Assembly: GCF_900110245.1 (NCBI RefSeq)
Contig: NZ_FOCZ01000006.1
Span: 526,435 to 590,434 of the forward strand
Source: Niastella yeongjuensis
GTDB lineage: Bacteria > Bacteroidota > Bacteroidia > Chitinophagales > Chitinophagaceae
DNA: 64,000 nt
Direction: 5' to 3'
Both the position numbers and the translations under genes were made by a program. The notes under the pieces were generated by a model. It did not search any database and was not told the DNA's origin. It saw only the letters and a list, made by a program, of their open reading frames with translations. Positions 1 through 9,400 of this stretch are shown here, in pieces (the first letter of the stretch is position 1; every line of letters begins with the position of its first letter).

Positions 1-401
1 CACAGGCTTACAACGTGCGATCGTACTCCGTACACCCCGGCGCCATAGTAGATACCGACCTGAAAAGAACGATGTCGATGGAAAAACTGATCGAAATGGG
101 TGTGGTGGATAAGGATGGCAACCCGGTACATGACATCTCCAGAGGGTTAAAAACAGTTGCGCAAGGCGCTGCCACCTCAGTATGGTGCGCAACCAATCCT
201 ATACTGGAAGATAAAGGCGGCGTATATTGCGAAGACAATAACATTGCCGCACTGCACACCGGCGGGCAGGATGTCAGTGATTCGGTAAACAGAACAAGGT
301 TCAATGCCAAAGGTGTAATGGAGTATGCCATCAATGAAACCAATGCGAAAAAATTGTGGACGTTAAGCGAGCAGTTAACCAATAGCTCCTTTAATCTATA
401 A
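1..401 (+). CDS. Short-chain dehydrogenase/reductase, C-terminal part (5' end outside window)
   Basis: The reading frame is open from the window edge (first full codon at base 3) to a TAA at 399-401, so only the last ~133 residues are seen. The segment YSVHPGAI followed by DTDL matches the post-catalytic PG motif region of SDR oxidoreductases, where the conserved Pro-Gly lines the cofactor pocket and the next residues begin the substrate loop. The Rossmann Gly-rich motif and YxxxK catalytic pair must lie upstream of the window. The later WCATNPILEDKGGVYCEDN is typical of WW-domain-oxidoreductase/retinol-dehydrogenase-like SDRs. An AraC-family regulator starts 5 bp after the stop, so the two are probably one operon and the regulator may control this reductase. 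Substrate unknown. Confidence 0.8.
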   Translation, partial: QAYNVRSYSVHPGAIVDTDLKRTMSMEKLIEMGVVDKDGNPVHDISRGLKTVAQGAATSVWCATNPILEDKGGVYCEDNNIAALHTGGQDVSDSVNRTRFNAKGVMEYAINETNAKKLWTLSEQLTNSSFNL

Positions 402-406
402 GTAAC

Positions 407-1207
407 ATGGGACAACCGGAAACGTTATATCAAAGCAAGGTATTCCTATCGTGCAAGCGGGAAAAAGAGTATACCCGTGAACTGGTGCTCGACCAGCACG
501 CGCTTTCGCATATTGTCACTGGCATTTTTTCCATTACCGATGCCCGGGCAACCTACACTTTTCATCCCGGCCAAACCGTCATCGTGCCAAGAAATCTGCC
601 TTTACGGGTAGCCAAAATACCGGCAGCCGATGAACCTTTCCGGTCTGTTTCTATTTATTATTCGGCTGGCATGTTGCAGCAATTTTATGCAGCGCATCCC
701 GTGAATACCACGCCACATCAACCCGCCAATTTTATGGCGATACCGTCACATCCGTTGCTGGAAAGCGTGTTCAACAGCCTCTTGCCTTATTTTGAATTGG
801 AGGATGGTCTGCCGAACGGGCTGGCGGAATTAAAAATACAGGAAAGCCTCACCGTATTGAACAATGTGGCCCCGCAGGCAGGCCAGTTACTGGGTTCTTT
901 GCAGGAACCGGGCAAGGTTGACCTCGTCAGTTTCATGGACCAGCACTTTATGTACAACCTGCCCCTGGAAAAATTCGCCTACCTCACCGGACGCAGCTTA
1001 ACCACTTTTAAAAAAGATTTTAAAACAGTGTTTAAGGATACACCGGGCAGGTGGTTAACAGCTAAACGCCTGGAGCTTGCCCATTATCAATTATCCATAC
1101 AAAAAAGAAAACCATCTGATATCTACCTCGATGCGGGATTTGAAAACTTTTCGCATTTTTCATTTGCCTTTAAAAAGAAGTTCGGCCATAGCCCCGCTAA
1201 TTTGTAA
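407..1207 (+). CDS. AraC-family transcriptional regulator
   Basis: 266 residues, ATG at 407 directly behind the SDR stop. The C-terminal ~100 residues (about 165-265) form the double helix-turn-helix of AraC/XylS proteins: LEKFAYLTGRSLTTFKKDF is the first HTH and YLDAGFENFSHFSFAFKKKF followed by G-x-SP is the second with its signature ending. The N-terminal half should be a cupin-like sensor domain (CNxH-type effector pocket not resolvable by eye). It closely resembles the AraC protein at 29815-30606 over the DNA-binding half, so the two are paralogues, each sitting next to an NAD(P)-dependent reductase. Likely a local activator or repressor of the upstream SDR. Family call is secure, target is inferred. 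Confidence 0.9.
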   Translation: MGQPETLYQSKVFLSCKREKEYTRELVLDQHALSHIVTGIFSITDARATYTFHPGQTVIVPRNLPLRVAKIPAADEPFRSVSIYYSAGMLQQFYAAHPVNTTPHQPANFMAIPSHPLLESVFNSLLPYFELEDGLPNGLAELKIQESLTVLNNVAPQAGQLLGSLQEPGKVDLVSFMDQHFMYNLPLEKFAYLTGRSLTTFKKDFKTVFKDTPGRWLTAKRLELAHYQLSIQKRKPSDIYLDAGFENFSHFSFAFKKKFGHSPANL

Positions 1208-1210
1208 AAA

Positions 1211-1350
1211 GGCAGAAGAAGGGCAGAAGGCAGAGGGCAAAAAGAAATACATTAAAAAGAAGATCCCAAGGTCAGAAACAACCTTGGGATCTTTATTTCG
1301 ATATAATCATATATTTGAATCTCTGCCCTCTGCCTTCTGCCCTCTGCCCT
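1211..1350. repeat. Inverted pair of 7-bp tandem-repeat arms around a terminator
   Basis: The left arm (1211-1239) is made of GGCAGAA-like heptamers and the right arm (1321-1350) of four TCTGCCY heptamers in the opposite orientation. Twenty consecutive bases of the left arm (1220-1239) are the exact reverse complement of 1324-1343. Together with the inner hairpin at 1261-1292 the region can fold into a long nested stem. The same layout with a related heptamer recurs at 13754-13928. Confidence 0.7.
1261..1292. terminator. Bidirectional intrinsic terminator between convergent genes
   Basis: A perfect 12-bp stem (AGATCCCAAGGT at 1261-1272 with its complement at 1281-1292) closes an 8-nt loop and is followed by a T-rich stretch on the plus strand and A-rich DNA on the other side. 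It lies between the AraC gene and the convergent GH71/99 gene. It is nested inside longer inverted arms built of 7-bp repeats (1211-1239 and 1321-1350). Confidence 0.75.
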
Positions 1351-2609
1351 TACGGCATCGGCGGTGTTGGCCGCACGGCCGTTAATGCAATCTCTTTCTT
1401 AAACATCTTCCCACCGTCTTGTGTCAATCGTAAATAGTAATCGCTTGAACATTTAGTGCCGTCTTCATCGAGCGCCACAAAACCTGAGCCTGCCGGCACA
1501 TCGTTGGCCGTTTCGGCGGTTTTGGCGATCTGGTTGCCTTCATTGTATTCATCGAACATACTGATATAAATTCCCTGGCAGCCGAGGCGGGTCATATTAT
1601 AAAACTGTCGCCACATAAAATCGCCATGCGCGCGGTGCCGCGATTGCAGGTCACCCGGTAAAACACATGGCTGATAGTCGATGCCGTTCTTTTTGCAATA
1701 CGCCAGATCGGGCGTGTTTACGGTTGCAAAGAAATTATCAGCTTCCGATGCTTTTGAAATACGGCCCACCATCCAGGGCGATAACATGTTGAAGGCTTTA
1801 TATACATCCAGAAAACCCGGGCGCGAATCGCTGGTCTGGTTCAACCAGTGCGTTGGCACGCCACCGATCACATAACAACCCTGGCCTTTAAACCAGTTGA
1901 TCACATCGAGACAGGCAGTTGTAGTAAAATCATGGTTGTTGTCATTAAAACCAAAACCCCAGATACATACTACAGGTTTTCCATTTTGCTTTGCATAAGC
2001 CGATGACTGGGTGTATTGCTTCATTTTGTTTGTCCAGTCGGCTTTGACTTCGGTTTGCATATTCGTCCACCCGCTTACATCGTACATGATGTAAAACTTT
2101 ACGTTGTATTTTTCTGAAGCCGTTTTTACTTTGGCCGTCATGGCATCGCGTACCGGGCCTTCAATACCATTTGGGTTGAACCGTTGCAGGGCGGCCACAT
2201 CGATCTTATACTGGCTCATCCACGAGAACTGTATAGCTACCGTTTGATCGCTGAACGAAGAAAATAACTGTGCCGGCTGGCCATTGCCCAGGTTGGCAAA
2301 ATCGGTATTGAACTTATTGGTGTATTCCCGCACATCGGGCCAGCTGATGAACGCCTTATTGGTAGTTGAGGGCGTAGTGCCCCAGTCCTGGCCCCAATGC
2401 CACCAGGCGTTGATGGGAGAGCCGTCGCCTTTGCAGGCAAACCATCCCTGGTAACCCACGGTAATTTTTCCTACTACATCACCGGGTGGTGAAGGCACCG
2501 TATCTTCTTTATTGTCGTTGTCATTATTGTTACTGCCGTTGTCATTGCTTTTACTGCAATACACCAGCGTAAGCAGGAAAACGATCAGGATAATGTTGTT
2601 TCTTTTCAT
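1350..2609 (-). CDS. GH71/99-like glycoside hydrolase lipoprotein
   Basis: 419 residues. The N-terminus has an SPII signal ending in the lipobox LVYC (Cys18) and then an Asn/Asp-rich linker (about 20-36), pointing to a lipid-anchored, probably surface-exposed enzyme. From residue ~52 it matches the GH99/GH71-like clan: GYQGWFACKGDG near residue 52, a WPDV motif, FMYDVSGW-like strand elements and MFDEYNEG near the C-terminal third, where acidic residues of this fold reside. The family acts on alpha-mannan/alpha-glucan-type linkages, and many members are annotated xylosidase/arabinosidase. The precise substrate cannot be read here. It is the last gene of the minus-strand SusC-SusD-DUF3823-lipoprotein operon (11 bp after the lipoprotein gene). 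A paralogue without a clear lipobox sits divergently at 9900-11180. Confidence 0.8.
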   Translation of the reverse strand: MKRNNIILIVFLLTLVYCSKSNDNGSNNNDNDNKEDTVPSPPGDVVGKITVGYQGWFACKGDGSPINAWWHWGQDWGTTPSTTNKAFISWPDVREYTNKFNTDFANLGNGQPAQLFSSFSDQTVAIQFSWMSQYKIDVAALQRFNPNGIEGPVRDAMTAKVKTASEKYNVKFYIMYDVSGWTNMQTEVKADWTNKMKQYTQSSAYAKQNGKPVVCIWGFGFNDNNHDFTTTACLDVINWFKGQGCYVIGGVPTHWLNQTSDSRPGFLDVYKAFNMLSPWMVGRISKASEADNFFATVNTPDLAYCKKNGIDYQPCVLPGDLQSRHRAHGDFMWRQFYNMTRLGCQGIYISMFDEYNEGNQIAKTAETANDVPAGSGFVALDEDGTKCSSDYYLRLTQDGGKMFKKEIALTAVRPTPPMP

Positions 2610-2620
2610 AGATGTGGTTT

Positions 2621-3772
2621 TTATTTTTCTACCAGTCTTAGATCATCCAAACCCAATGCCACATCAGCATGCGTTTTACCGGTTGTCCATAAATAAAGCC
2701 GGAAGAAGTTAAAGGCGCTGAGTTTGGGTCCGCCGTCGCCGCTGCTTTCGCCGGCATCACTGAAGTTCAGCGTGATTTCATTCCAGCCATTTTTCAAATT
2801 GGGCAACAGCGTGGCCAGGTTCCAGGAATATTCGTTTTTGTCGCTTTCACCCGAGCTGGTCAGTTCAAACTGGCCATCAGCTTTTATCTGGCTGATATCG
2901 CCAATGTATAACCACATTTTCAATGCGCCATTGGCTTTGGTAAGCCCGGCATTGAGTGCAGCAGGACGTTTGTAAATAAAGTGCATGTAATCTTCCCCAC
3001 TTACAATGGAAGCTTTCAGCCAGCCCTGCCCTTCTTTGGCCCCTGGCTTTTCAATGGCGCCTTTGTTACCGGCGGTTTCCCAGTTATCGAGGGCATCGGC
3101 ATTGTTAAACGTTTCCAGCGTTTTGGGTTTTACCCTAAAATGCAGGTCGTCTACACCAATGGCTACATCGCTATGGGTTTTATTGGCCGTCCACAAATAG
3201 ATGCGAAAGAAATTAAAGGCATGAATATCGGGCCCGCCGTCATTGGATACATCGGCGGTGCTGAAGTTGAGTTTTATTTCGTTCCAGCCGTTCTTCAAAC
3301 CTGGAATGATATCGGCCAGGTTCCAGGCATATTCTCTTTTATCCGATTCATTGGAGCTGGTCAGCTCAATTTGTCCGTCGTTGTTTTTCAGGTCAGCCAC
3401 ACTCGATACATAGAACCAGAATACAAACTGGCCATTATCAATGGTGAGTTTGGGATCAACGGGTGCCGGGCGTTTATAGATCAGGTGCATATAGTCCTCA
3501 CCTGTTACAATGGAAGCTTTGAGCCAGCCGGCCCCTTCCTTACCCCCCGTTTTTTCAATAGCGCCTTTGTTTCCGGCCGATTCCCAGTTGTCGATGGCAT
3601 CAGCCGGGTTAAAAGAAACCAGGGTTGGATCTGGCGGCGGCGGTGGTGGTGGCGGTGGCGGCGGTTTCAACCCGCTGGTGTCGCGGCTTGAATAGTTTTC
3701 TTTATTGCAGGCTGTGAGTAAAACAACAGCCAGCAACATTGTGCAAACTATTATAGTTAGATATAGTTTCAT
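2621..3772 (-). CDS. Tandem-repeat surface lipoprotein, putative glycan binding
   Basis: 383 residues using the ATG at 3772; a TTG three codons upstream is also open. The signal peptide ends in LLTAC (Cys22), followed by a short spacer and an 11-residue poly-proline run, then two ~165-residue repeats. Both repeats share NW-E-AGNKGAIEK, GWLKASIV-GEDYMH, YKRPA, LTSS-ESDK-EY-WNLA, LKNGWNEI-LNFS and FNFFR-YLWT-KTH-DVA-G-DDL, at roughly 60 percent identity by eye. The spacing of aromatics and the closing DDL strand suggest beta-sandwich modules like those of carbohydrate-binding proteins. In SusE/F position behind SusD and DUF3823 it probably captures glycan at the cell surface, with the Pro run as a rigid stalk. 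Function inferred from context; no named domain recognised. Confidence 0.7.
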   Translation of the reverse strand: MKLYLTIIVCTMLLAVVLLTACNKENYSSRDTSGLKPPPPPPPPPPPDPTLVSFNPADAIDNWESAGNKGAIEKTGGKEGAGWLKASIVTGEDYMHLIYKRPAPVDPKLTIDNGQFVFWFYVSSVADLKNNDGQIELTSSNESDKREYAWNLADIIPGLKNGWNEIKLNFSTADVSNDGGPDIHAFNFFRIYLWTANKTHSDVAIGVDDLHFRVKPKTLETFNNADALDNWETAGNKGAIEKPGAKEGQGWLKASIVSGEDYMHFIYKRPAALNAGLTKANGALKMWLYIGDISQIKADGQFELTSSGESDKNEYSWNLATLLPNLKNGWNEITLNFSDAGESSGDGGPKLSAFNFFRLYLWTTGKTHADVALGLDDLRLVEK

Positions 3773-3807
3773 TTTTTGCAATTTGAATTTGTTTAGTTAA
3801 ATGCAGG

Positions 3808-3843
3808 CCCCCCTCCCAACCTCCCCCCGGTTGGGGGGAGGGG
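3808..3843. repeat. C-/G-rich inverted repeat in the lipoprotein operon
   Basis: Between the DUF3823 gene and the repeat-lipoprotein gene, a C-rich arm (3808-3821) pairs with a G-rich arm (3829-3843) across a short C-rich loop. In the sense of the operon mRNA (minus strand) the region holds G-runs of 6, 2, 3 and 6, so a G-quadruplex competing with the hairpin is conceivable. It may act as an intra-operon stabiliser or attenuator between SusD/DUF3823 and the last two genes. Confidence 0.5.
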
Positions 3844-3848
3844 TTTCT

Positions 3849-4562
3849 TTATTTAGGTATATCGATCTTAATTATTTCCGATAAATTAGAACTCTTGTCG
3901 TCGTTGTTAAACCGAACGCCTACCCGCACATAAAAGGTCCTGCCCCTTACTAAATTGGGGATCACAAACTCCGGCGATTTATCGGCGGGCGACATATCGG
4001 CCCACTCTTTATTCACCGCAACCTTGTAAACATCTGAATAATCGCGGATGGAAGCGCCCGGCCCTACCAGGGAGGTCGTGTTTACGTAAGGTTGTATTTC
4101 AGCAATGGCAGGCATACCGGCAATGGGCGCCTGCATGGTAAAACGAAGCGTTAATTGATTGCTGTCTAACTGGTGGGTGAAACTGTTCAGGTATAAATAA
4201 GGCGTGAGGTTGAAATCGTATTTGCTGCCTTTGTCAATATCCATCTCAACCGGTGGCACGGCCCAGAAGGCACCGCCTTTTATGGATACACGGTAATGGC
4301 CTTTAAACAGTTTGGAGTTTTTAAAAGAGCCATCCATTTTCACCGGAATGTCCTGGGGTGCTGGTGTGGCGCTCCAGCTCAGCTGTTCCAGCCGGATGGT
4401 AACATTACCCGTAGCGGTTTGAATATTGTTTTTTGAACCCTGGTCAACCAGGTTGCCTTCCAAAGAAGCTTCGGGCGCGTCGAAATTGTCTTTTTTCACA
4501 CAGGAGGCAGCTGCCATCAACATACCTGCTGTCAGAAGTATGGTGCGCAATTGTAGTTTCAT
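3849..4562 (-). CDS. DUF3823 domain lipoprotein (SusE-position)
   Basis: 237 residues with SPII signal ending AAASC (Cys21). It begins after the lipobox with DNFDAPEASLEGNLVD, the entry motif of DUF3823 proteins, whose genes characteristically follow SusD homologues in Bacteroidota. The first half is a predicted carboxypeptidase-regulatory-like beta-fold (GHYRVSIKGGAFWAVPPVEMDI), the second a fibronectin-like beta module ending in RTFYVRVGVRFNNDD. Likely an outer-membrane surface glycan-binding or scaffold protein cooperating with the SusCD pair just upstream (start lies 3 bp past the SusD stop). Family call moderately secure; ligand unknown. Confidence 0.8.
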   Translation of the reverse strand: MKLQLRTILLTAGMLMAAASCVKKDNFDAPEASLEGNLVDQGSKNNIQTATGNVTIRLEQLSWSATPAPQDIPVKMDGSFKNSKLFKGHYRVSIKGGAFWAVPPVEMDIDKGSKYDFNLTPYLYLNSFTHQLDSNQLTLRFTMQAPIAGMPAIAEIQPYVNTTSLVGPGASIRDYSDVYKVAVNKEWADMSPADKSPEFVIPNLVRGRTFYVRVGVRFNNDDKSSNLSEIIKIDIPK

Positions 4563-4565
4563 ATA

Positions 4566-6401
4566 CTAATAATTTGGATTGTTCGGATAGAGATTGGGGT
4601 TCTTGCCTAGTTCGCCGCCCGGCATAGGTTCATAATAAAATTTCTTTTCGAAATTGTAATTGCGGCCAAAGGTTTCCGGTTCTTTCAGGATAATGTATTT
4701 CTGTTCGTCGAAAACATAGTATGGCATTATTCCCTGAAAGCGGGCGTTGTTCAGGATCACATCGGCAATGCGCCAGCGGCGGATGTCCCACCAGTAGTGG
4801 TTCTCGAATGCCAGTTCCTTGCTTCGTTCATTACGCACTACGTCGATGGTCATATCAGCAATGGTCAGGGGCGTTGCACCGGCGCGGTCCCTGATCTTGT
4901 TCAAGCAGGCAAGCGCATCTGCGGCCTGACCGGTTTCAATATCCGCCTCAGCCCGGTTCAACAGTATTTCAGCATAGCGGAATTCGATCCAGTGCGTGGT
5001 GCTGGTGAAAAGATCTACATCTGCCTGTGGACGGCGATAGTCGATGTACTTGCGTACATAAAAACCGGTGCGGGTGCGTTCATCGCCGGCCGTACTGATA
5101 CCGGTTTGACCAATAATGGCTTTGCCGTTGTACATCGTATTGGGATCGCCCGACAACAGATAGCTGCGCGAGGCAGCAAGTTTGGCCACCTCGGCGGCAG
5201 CCGTACCACTGAAGGCAGGATAGATGCCGCGCTGTACATCAAACGTACGGGTGCGCAGGATATCACCAGGGAAGTAGACGGTTGCTCTTAACCGTGGTTC
5301 CAGGCCCTGGAAGGCATCGGTCAATTGACTGTACCGTTTCGGTGTACCATCCGGGTTATTGAAATCCAGCAAACCAAATCGCTCCACATATTCCAGGGTT
5401 GGATAGGCGCGCGACAAAGCATTAGCCGTCATCCAGCGGGGTGAAAAAGTAGCATCCCAGCTATGAGCCGTACGACTGGGGATGGAATAATTTCTTACCA
5501 GGATGTTCTCGGGGCTTTTTTCATCGAGAAAGGCATCCACATAATTCATTACTTTATCTGAATTGGAAGTATATAAATTGTAATGGCCTTCCAGCAATTT
5601 GGCCGCAGCAATGGCCTGGTTGAAATAATCGGCTGCTTTTTCCGGTGCTATGCCAACATACCCCTGCGTACGCGCATCGCCGCTTATGAAGTTCTGCGAA
5701 CCATAGCGGGCAATACTGCCAGCATACAACATGGCCCGCGACTTTAAGGCAGCCGCCACATATTTATTGGCTCTTTCAGGTGCACTGGTTCCTGATAATA
5801 ACAGAATGGCCTGATCGAGGTCTTTGCCAATGAAGTTCCAGGTTTCTTCTTCTGTATTGCGGTGCACCTGCAACTCCTCGATGGTTTGTTCGGGATATTT
5901 CTGCACTACCTCTACAATAGGAACACCGCCATATCTTTTTGCCAGCGCGAAATAATAATAAGCGCGCAGGAAATAGGCTTCCCCGGTAAACTGGTCTATT
6001 TTATCCTGGGTAAAATTGGCGGCATACTTCGGCAGCGTTTCAATAAAATAGTTCACCGCGCGGATGTCGGCATAGGGCCAGTAACCAAAACCACCGCCGA
6101 TATCCATACCACCCCAGGGGCCCACCATTTCGCCACAGGCTGCACCTGCATGCCAGAAATGTTCCCATTCATGGTGCAGGTTAAAACCCGGCTGGTTGTC
6201 TCGCCCGGTAGGCCGGTATGTAAAATCTTCGATGGGTAATTTTCGGTATACCTGGGCCATATATACGTTAACACCCGATTCACTGCTGAAGATCTGATCA
6301 TCGGTAAGCAGGTTCACCGGTTTTATATCGAGCTTCTGGCAGGATGAAACAACAGCCAGCACAGCTAACAATACTGTAAATAATTTATTATACATGTTCA
6401 T
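4566..6401 (-). CDS. RagB/SusD-family nutrient uptake outer-membrane lipoprotein
   Basis: 611 residues with an SPII signal ending VVSSC. SusD hallmarks are present: an early NVYMAQVYR helix, AYFLRAYYYFALAKRYGGVPIV (TPR-like helix with the FLRA-YYF-L---YG-VP signature), R-AEILLNRAEADIETG in the C-terminal helical pair, and NERSKELAFENHYWWDIRRW near residue 530. SusD caps the SusC barrel and binds oligosaccharide at the surface. The gene starts 9 bp after SusC and is followed 3 bp later by the DUF3823 gene, so it is translationally tight within the operon. Confidence 0.95.
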   Translation of the reverse strand: MNMYNKLFTVLLAVLAVVSSCQKLDIKPVNLLTDDQIFSSESGVNVYMAQVYRKLPIEDFTYRPTGRDNQPGFNLHHEWEHFWHAGAACGEMVGPWGGMDIGGGFGYWPYADIRAVNYFIETLPKYAANFTQDKIDQFTGEAYFLRAYYYFALAKRYGGVPIVEVVQKYPEQTIEELQVHRNTEEETWNFIGKDLDQAILLLSGTSAPERANKYVAAALKSRAMLYAGSIARYGSQNFISGDARTQGYVGIAPEKAADYFNQAIAAAKLLEGHYNLYTSNSDKVMNYVDAFLDEKSPENILVRNYSIPSRTAHSWDATFSPRWMTANALSRAYPTLEYVERFGLLDFNNPDGTPKRYSQLTDAFQGLEPRLRATVYFPGDILRTRTFDVQRGIYPAFSGTAAAEVAKLAASRSYLLSGDPNTMYNGKAIIGQTGISTAGDERTRTGFYVRKYIDYRRPQADVDLFTSTTHWIEFRYAEILLNRAEADIETGQAADALACLNKIRDRAGATPLTIADMTIDVVRNERSKELAFENHYWWDIRRWRIADVILNNARFQGIMPYYVFDEQKYIILKEPETFGRNYNFEKKFYYEPMPGGELGKNPNLYPNNPNY

Positions 6402-6410
6402 ATGAATCGT

Positions 6411-9400
6411 TTAGAAGGTAATGGAGGCGCCAACGTTAAAGGTGCGGTTGAGCGGATACTTGTAGCCACCCAAACCATATTCAAAACCGGCACTGGGAAT
6501 TTTACCCGGGTGCTCCGGATCACTGTCTTTAAGCCCGGTAATGGTAAACAGGTTATAACTGTTCACATACAGGCGGCTGTTTTTGATACCCAGTTTTCCT
6601 ATCAACGCGGTGGGCAGACTGTACCCTACTTCCAGCGTTTTACAACGCAGAAAGCTGGCGTCCTGTACCGCCTTGGTTGAGTTGTTGATGTTGCCATAGT
6701 TATACCCCATGGCGGGGTATTTTCCAGCCACCCATTGGGTGTTGGGATCAAACACATTGTCATCGGGGTTCACCGTATGCCAGCTGTCGAGGAATTTGGT
6801 GAGCGAGCTGCGGCCATACATCAGCGGTTCGGCGTATTGTTCATCGTACTGCACCCAAAAACCGGTGGAACCCGCCATTACAGCAGTGAGGTCAAAACCT
6901 TTATAATATAACCCAATGGTTAAACCGAAATTGATAAGGGGCAGGTCCTGTACGGCAATGGGATGATTATCGTCGTCATTGATAACGCCATCCTCATTCC
7001 AATCCTGCAGGTAATAATCGCCGGGCACCACGTTGTTGTTGCCGCCGCCCGTATTTGTTTTGTAGTCGTAGATCTGCTGGTAACTTCCGAATTGTCCACC
7101 ATAATCCTTCCCCCACCAAATGTTTTTAAACCGGTTGGTGAGGCCATTGCGCCATTGCTGGTATTCATTAGCGGCGAGGCCCTGGGTTTGATTACGGAAG
7201 TAGTTACGGGCATAGGAAACATTGCCGGTAATGTTCATTCTTACGTCACCAATAGTATTGCGATGCGTCAGGGTCAACTCCCACCCTTGTGTTCTGTCGG
7301 AGTTAAGGTTTTCCTGCGGAACGGTAACCCCTACGGTGCCGGGAATTACTACCGAACGTTGAGCAGGCAAGCCGCTGCGGTCTCTTCTATATACCTCAAT
7401 AGAGCCTTCTAGTTTATTATTGAGCAGGCCAAAATCGAGCCCGATGTTTTTAGTAGTGGAGGTAGTCCAGGTAATGTTCTCATTTACCAGCCCCCGGGTT
7501 TCGGCACCATTTACAAACACCCCGTTGAACATATACCCCCAAACGCTGTTGTCGTTGGGGTTTACGGTTGGATAGTTGTAACCGGCTACATACTGGAACG
7601 CGGCTGCATTATCATCTCCCATTTCGCCATAGGAAGCGCGGAGTTTCAGATTGGTAATGATCCTGGGTGAAATAAGCCGGTTAAAAAAGGCTTCTTCACT
7701 GATGCGCCAGCCGGCAAGGAAGGCCGGGAAAAAGCCCCATTGCCCGTTACCGGGTTTGTACTTATTGGTACCATCGTAACGCATCGTTGCTTCTGCCAGG
7801 TATTTTCCTTTATAGTCATAGGTGGCACGGCCAACCCAGGAGCGCATGGCAATTTCGGTTACACCGCCGGGCGATGTATTGCCGATCTGGTCAACCGATT
7901 CGGCGCCAAACAGGTAATCAACAGGCAGCAACACATTGCGCGAGGCGTAGATGTTATCGTTCTTTGAATGGTTCTCTTCCAGCAAAGCCATGGCCGATAC
8001 GTTATGCGTACTGTTGAACGAACGGTTGTATTGCAACGACAACTGGCTGAGCGTTTGATAACTGGTACCATATGTACGTGTAAGATTGGAAGGCCCGTTT
8101 ACATTCGACACCTTGTATTCGTTCGAGTTGGCATCGAATGTGTACAGGTTGTAGGACTTTTTATAATCGCTGTTGTCATCAACGTTCAACCCATAGTTGA
8201 ACATGCCTCTTGCCTTCAGGCCTTTTACCCCCGGAATATCATATTCAAGGTTCACCTGTCCCTGCAGGTTTTTCTGGGTCCTTTTTCTAAAGCCCACTTT
8301 ATCGGCGTCGGTAATGGCAACGGGGTTGGCATTATCGGGCATTACGTTCAGGTATTGCGGGTTATTATTGGCGTAGATCTGGTTGATGGGGATCTGGTTC
8401 CAGGTATATTTGAAAATGGTCCAAAGGTCCTGGTAAGGCTGGTTCTTTTCATCCATATGGCCAGAGATCAATGCCTGCGCACGCAGGCGGTCGCTGATCT
8501 TTACATTGATATTCGAGCGCATGTTCCAGCGGTTGTAGTCGAGGTCGCCCGATTTCAGCAAACCGCTTTGTTTCATATAACCTACATTAAAGAACATATT
8601 CACTTTATCGGTACCGCCGGTAATATTCAGGTTGTGTTGTACCTGGGGCGAAGTGGTGTTAAACGCGGCGCCTATCCAGTCGGCGCCTGCATAAGTACCA
8701 TCCATCCAGGGTTTAATATCGTTGTAGGAATAGGAAGGCGGCTGGTTGCTGATGAAGTTATTGGCGAAATCGCGTTTTGTTTTTTCATTCGTCAGCATCA
8801 TGTAATCAACCGGCCCCACACCATCGGGCATACCGAGAAAGGTTTGCCAGGCCTGGTTGAAGGAGTACGTAATATCAAACCGGCCATTGCGGGCGCTTCC
8901 TTTTTTAGTAGTGATCAGGATAACACCATTGGCAGCGCGGTTACCATAAATAGCAGCCGACGCATCTTTTAACACCGACACGCTTTCAATTTCATTGGGG
9001 TCCAGTTTTTCGAAGCCGCCGCGTGGTACGCCATCGATCACCACCAGGGGTGCGGCCCCATAGCCGCGAATATCGAAACTGTTTTCATAACCACCGGGTT
9101 CAGCCGTACGTTGGATCATGCGTAAGCCGGGAATTTTTCCGGTGAGCATGTTCTGCACGTTCTCGTTTTTGGTGACCACGATATCACTGCTTTTTAACAT
9201 GGATACCGAACCGGTGAGGGTGGTTTTCTTTTGCGTTCCATACCCCACCACGATCACATTATCGAGGTTCCGGCTGTTTTCCTCCATAGTAAGGTTGATG
9301 GTGGCGCGGCCATTAATAGGAACGGTAATGGCGTTCATGGTAACATGGGAAAAAGAAAGCCGTACGGCCGAGGAAGGAACGGTAATGGAATAACGTCCGC

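Noticed and set aside
1211..1350. Short repeats suggesting a CRISPR array
   Set aside because: Units are 7 bp, contiguous and inverted on the two sides; there are no spacers and no cas genes.
3640..3672. GGC/GGT triplet run as a simple-sequence repeat
   Set aside because: It is the coding run for eleven proline codons (CCN) of the surface lipoprotein on the other strand.
2981..3691. 236-codon plus-strand ORF
   Set aside because: It is antisense to the repeat lipoprotein, has no recognisable family and mirrors the repetitive coding strand.
7968..8972. 334-codon plus-strand ORF
   Set aside because: It lies wholly antisense to the SusC gene and its residues show no domain; long antisense frames are common in GC-rich coding DNA.
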